A DNA stretch of 64,000 bases from Capsicum annuum (Eukaryota > Streptophyta > Magnoliopsida > Solanales > Solanaceae). The DNA lies in NCBI RefSeq assembly GCF_002878395.1, contig NC_061114.1, positions 141,614,422 to 141,678,421 on the forward strand, read 5' to 3'. The notes beneath the pieces are model-generated. The model searched no databases. It saw only the letters and a program-made list of their open reading frames with translations, and was not told the origin of the DNA. A program made the translations under genes and the position numbers. This document shows positions 60,211 through 64,000 of this stretch, piece after piece. Position 1 is the first letter of the stretch. Every line of letters starts with the position of its first letter.

Positions 60211-62800
60211 ATTGATGAACTTGTAGACTAGCTTCACTATTCTATATTCTTTTCTACCATTGATTTTCGTTCAGGCAATCATCAGTTAAAAATTAGGGAG
60301 GTTGATAATCCCAAGACTACTTTTCAAACCCAGTATGGCCACTATGACTTTTTGTTATGTTATTTAGGTTAACTAATATTCCAACTATGTTTATGGATCA
60401 TATGAATTGGGGTTAGGTAGTTTCTATATTTTTGTATAGTATTCATTTTTGACATCGATATGTACTTTAAGAGTGAAGAAGGTCATGCCAATAACCTCTA
60501 AATTATGTTGCAAACTGTTAAGGACCAGAAATTAAATGCAAAGTTTTCTAAATATGAGTTTTGGTTGAAGACTGTGACTTTTATTACACAGGTTGTTTCG
60601 AGCAAGGTAATCAAGGTGGATCCACAGAAGGTTAAAGTAGTTAAAAAATAGCCCAGACCCATGATTCCAACCAACATTAGGAGCTTCTTGGGTTTGATTT
60701 GGTATTATAGGATATTTGTGGAGAGTTTCTCATTTATTACTACTCTGTTGATGAAGTGAACTTAAAAAAGGTTAAGTTTTTAAGGTTTGATTCTTGTGAG
60801 GATAGTTTTGAGAAGTTGAAGGATAAGTTTACTTTAGTGCTAATTTTGATACCAACCGAGGGTACTTATTCTTTTGTTGTATTTTATGATGTGTCCTTAG
60901 TGGGAATGGGTTGTGTCTTGATGTAACGTGGTAAGGTTGTGGCCTATGCTTATAGGCAGTGTAAGGTTCATTTGAGATATTATTCGACTCATGACTTGGA
61001 GTTAGCGACTATATTTTTTGCTTTGAAAATTTGGTGCCATTATAGGTATGGGATATATGTGGATATTAGTTTTGATCATAAGAGCTTGCAGTATGTGTTC
61101 AAGTAAAAGGAGTTGAACCTCAGTCAGAAAAAGTGGCTTGAATTTTTAAGGATTACGACATGAGACTTCACTACTATCAAGGTAAAGCTAATGTTGTTGG
61201 TGATTCTCTTAGAAGGTTGTCCATGGGGAGCTTATCCTATGTTGATGAGTAGAAAAGAGGATTAGTAAAGAATATTGATAGATTGGATAACTTGGGAGTT
61301 CATCTTTTGGACTTTAAAGATGGGGGAGTTATTTTTCATGAAGTGGTGAAATTATCTCTTGGTGATGAGGTAAAGAAGAAGCAGGCTTAGTAACCTAGAC
61401 TTATGTAGATTAAGGATGATGTGAGTCAATAAAAGTTTATGGCATTTGAGATTAGGGGAGATGGTATTCTGAGGTACCATGGTAGGTTATGTATTTCTGA
61501 TATTGGTGGGATGTGAGAAAGGATTTTTTCTAAGGCTCATGAGTTCAGGTATACAGCTTATATAGGTTTAACAAAGATGTGTCATAACTTGAAGGAAATC
61601 TACTTGTGGAACAATATGAAAGGAAATGTGGTAAATTTTGTTACAAAGTGTACGGATTGTCAGTAAGTCATGATTTAACACTTGATGCTTGGTGGCATAT
61701 TTCAAGAGATAGAGTTTCCCATGTATAAGTGCGAGACAATTAATATAGATTTCATTATAGGTCTTCTGCGGTAGTAATCAATGTGATCCTATTTGGGCCA
61801 TTATGGATAGAATGACTAAGTCTGCTCACTTCTTGCCACTGAGGACTAACTACCCGAGAGAGGATTTTCTAGGTTGTTCATTTAAGATATTATGAAGTTA
61901 CATAGTTCTTCAGTTTCCATCAATTCAGATTAAATCACACAAATTTCTTCTCACTTCTGGTATTTATTTTAGAAAGCTATAGGTACTCAGGTGAACCTTA
62001 GAACTGCTTTCTACCCTCAAACAGATGGGAAACAAAGTGTAATATTCATTTTTTAGAGTATATGCTCAGGGCCTGTGTGATTGATTTTGGAGGGAGTTGG
62101 GTTGAACATTTTTCTCTTATTGAGTTTGAGTATAATAAAACTTATGATTTGAGCATTCAGATGGCTCTTTTTGAGGCTCTCCATTGTAGGAGGTGTAGGT
62201 CGACTATTGGGTGGTTTGAGCTTGGTGAGAGTTAGTTTTTTTTTCCTGAATTGGTTCACCAAGCCATGGAGAAGGTGAAAGTGATTAAAGAAATACTTAA
62301 GACTGCTTAAAGTCGCCAAAGAGTCTTATGCCGATGTGAGGGAAAAAGAATTGGAGTTTGAAGTAAGTAATTGGGTATTCTTGAAGGTGTCTCCTATGAA
62401 AAAAGTCATAAGATTTGGTAAGAATGGGAAGCTTAGTCCCTATTACGTTGGTCCATATTAGATTTTGAGGAGAATTAGGAATGTTTCTTATGTGTTAGAA
62501 TTGCCAGCGAGTTTGGGTTCTATTCATCCTGTGTTTCATATGCCCATGCTAAAAAAGTGTATGGGTGATCCTTCCTTAATAATGCATATTAAAGATGTTG
62601 ATTTTACAGGTTCATTATCTTATGAGGAAGTCCCAATTTAAATATTGGATAGTTAAGTTTGTAGGTTGAGGACCAATGATGTGGCTTCAATGAAAGTGCC
62701 TTGGAGAAATCAAAGGGAAGAAGAAGATATATCAGAAAATAAGAAAGATATGAAGGCCAAATACCAATTCTTGTTCCCTGTGTTGGATGAAAGTGCTTAA
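60211..62800 (+). pseudogene. pol: Decayed pol of element F (RT to chromodomain-like tail)
   Basis: Starts inside RT (LDELVD, then [14 protein letters not shown] at about 60260), cut on the left by the LTR of element E. RT thumb FSKYEFWLKTVTFI is at about 60547, RNase H with HDLELATIFFALKIW at about 60988 and a FDHKSLQYVF-type motif at about 61073. An integrase zinc region lies near 61560-61670 and the core at about 61740-62110, with PQTDGK near 62018. The C-terminal module (LEFEV, KKVIRFGKNGKLSPYYVGP) is at 62350-62460 and a chromodomain-like end at about 62610-62800. Many stops and frameshifts. RNase H keeps the glutamate that element C lost. Confidence 0.82.
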
Positions 62801-62916
62801 AATGTGGCTTTTATTTTCCTCCAACCACTTTCTGAGTTTCTCAATTGTTTCTGGTGTATTCTTGCTATTCTCATGATAAAAATGTCCTAACTCATCATTT
62901 AGGGATGAATAATCAT

Positions 62917-62931
62917 AAGGGAGGGATAATA
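62917..62931 (+). other. Polypurine tract of element F
   Basis: AAGGGAGGGATAATA directly precedes the LTR start TGACACCCC. Confidence 0.8.
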
Positions 62932-64000
62932 TGACACCCCATAAAATTTTGATTATGGTATTTTTGACCTTCCCGCATGCATAATATCAATTTTTGTCTT
63001 GATATATGTTTTGGATGTTAAAATGGTAATTTTTGTGACCCTAGGGTAGTGAGGGTCTATGATAAAGTTGTGTCATGGAGGTTAGACTCTACGATATCAA
63101 TGTAGCAGGAAGGATAACCTCTACGATAACGTTGTGCCATGCTAGTGTTTTAATTTTCTTAAATTTTGTTTTTTACATAAAGTGAGGGTTTTTTGTCTTT
63201 TTACCTTTGTACGGGCTTTAAAGATAAAATAAGCCTCTTTTATTCAGTTTTCAAAGATCAAAATCATTCACTCTCTCTTAAAACTCAAAACCCAAGAACA
63301 TTCAAGGGTTTCACAGTGCGTTCATCATCAGAGTTTCAAACATCAAAATGATTTCAATTTTATGTGTTTTTCAGACATGTTTCTCTTCCCTAAACTTGAG
63401 TTCTACATTGAGGCATAAATTGAATGGATTTTCATGTGATTAAATTGTGTGTATTAAAATTGGGTTTAGGAGTTTTGGCCGTTACTGATTGAATTACTTA
63501 TCTAACATTTTTAATTGATTATTCATGCTTTAAAGTTATTTTTGTGACAAAATTGGTATATTAAGTGGTTGGAATGGGGGACATGGGTTTCCCCAAATTT
63601 AATAAATTTTTTCTTGGAATTTCATGAACATCAACCCACTTAAATTTGATTTTTATTATGGGAAATTGCATGGTTTAACTTGCTTTTGAACCCAATGCAT
63701 TGCATTAATGTATAAATGGGATGGATTTTGTGGCCATGGTTTGGATTTTAATTGAACTTGAGAATTATGTGGTTATGTTGATTAGTTATGGATGTTTAAT
63801 TCAGCTTGCAAGCACATTGGTATAATGATACCAAGTGATAAATTCCTTAATGAATGACTCCTGGGTTGCTGGTTGATTGTATGTGCAAATTAGTTAATTT
63901 GAGCTTAAAGGGGATTGTGTAACTCACCGTAAAGAATTGTAGTCTATCTCACTCGCAAGTGAATGTGTTCATACAAGTAATATATTTACTCAATGAATCA
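62932..64000 (+). repeat. 3' LTR of element F (continues past the window)
   Basis: Starts TGACACCCCATAAAA after the polypurine tract. It is related in layout to 47341-48430 (the ATGGGGG...TTTCCCCAA and GATGATACCAA phrases). A 32-bp triplicate lies at 63056-63150. No coding region. Confidence 0.8.
63056..63150 (+). repeat. 32-bp tandem triplicate in the LTR of element F
   Basis: TCTATGATAAAGTTGTGTC, TCTACGATATCAATGTAGC and TCTACGATAACGTTGTGCC start at 63056, 63088 and 63120, an exact 32-base period. Confidence 0.85.

Overview
The window looks like plant nuclear heterochromatin, most likely from a Solanaceae genome. It is AT-rich, I could recognise no host gene, and nearly every stretch is a transposable element, often inserted into another one. 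The family-level clues are a TS/SolS-type tRNA-derived SINE, an Au-like SINE tail, a hAT MITE with an AGAGCTGT-type terminus, Tekay/Del-like Ty3/gypsy elements with LTRs of about 2.3-2.6 kb, and a SIRE-like Ty1/copia element. The genus (Capsicum, Solanum or another) cannot be settled from the sequence alone. All coding regions are decayed by stops and frameshifts, so no product is expected to be functional.

Layout, left part. 1-8073 is a minus-strand Tekay/Del-like element (A) with its 3' LTR cut by the window edge. It is inserted in an older plus-strand LTR remnant (B: 8074-9253 and 15569-16640). B is split again by a copia element (9254-15568) that keeps gag, the first residues of protease and an envelope-like ORF but has no integrase, RT or RNase H. 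16716-19557 is a minus-strand LTR related to B. 19586-23042 is an AT-rich, repeat-structured tract with a CACTA-like end, a Stowaway MITE ending in an 18-G run, and a tandem array of about 350 bp units.

Middle part. 23043-33478 is a complete but dead plus-strand Tekay/Del-like element (C: LTR-gag-pol-chromodomain-LTR). 33479-35557 is unassigned AT-rich DNA. 35558-42728 is a layered nest with target-site duplications at three levels: a SINE (11-bp TSD) holds a hAT MITE (8-bp TSD, 7/8 match), which holds both a Tourist-like MITE and a 5.85-kb tRNA-Asp-primed non-autonomous LTR element (5-bp TSD). That element carries one long decayed ORF of unknown function. 43394-45639 is a foldback-like element with pyrimidine/purine arms around a minisatellite of about 110 bp period.

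Right part. 45640-47340 is the 3' end of a second tRNA-Asp-type element (minus). 47341-49626 holds a plus-strand LTR fragment next to a minus-strand gag. 49627-60210 is the 5' LTR of that minus element (E), split by a non-coding LARD-like element (D, 50258-58511, perfect 5-bp TSD ATTAA). E's LTR sits inside the RT gene of a plus-strand Tekay/Del-like element (F), whose pol remainder (60211-62800) and 3' LTR (62932 to window end) follow.

Functionally this is a record of insertion, decay and non-autonomous parasitism. LTR divergence judged by eye suggests the tRNA-Asp-type element is the youngest of the full elements and C is clearly older. Coordinates of structural ends were read by aligning repeat copies by eye. 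They should be exact where TSDs are quoted and approximate elsewhere.
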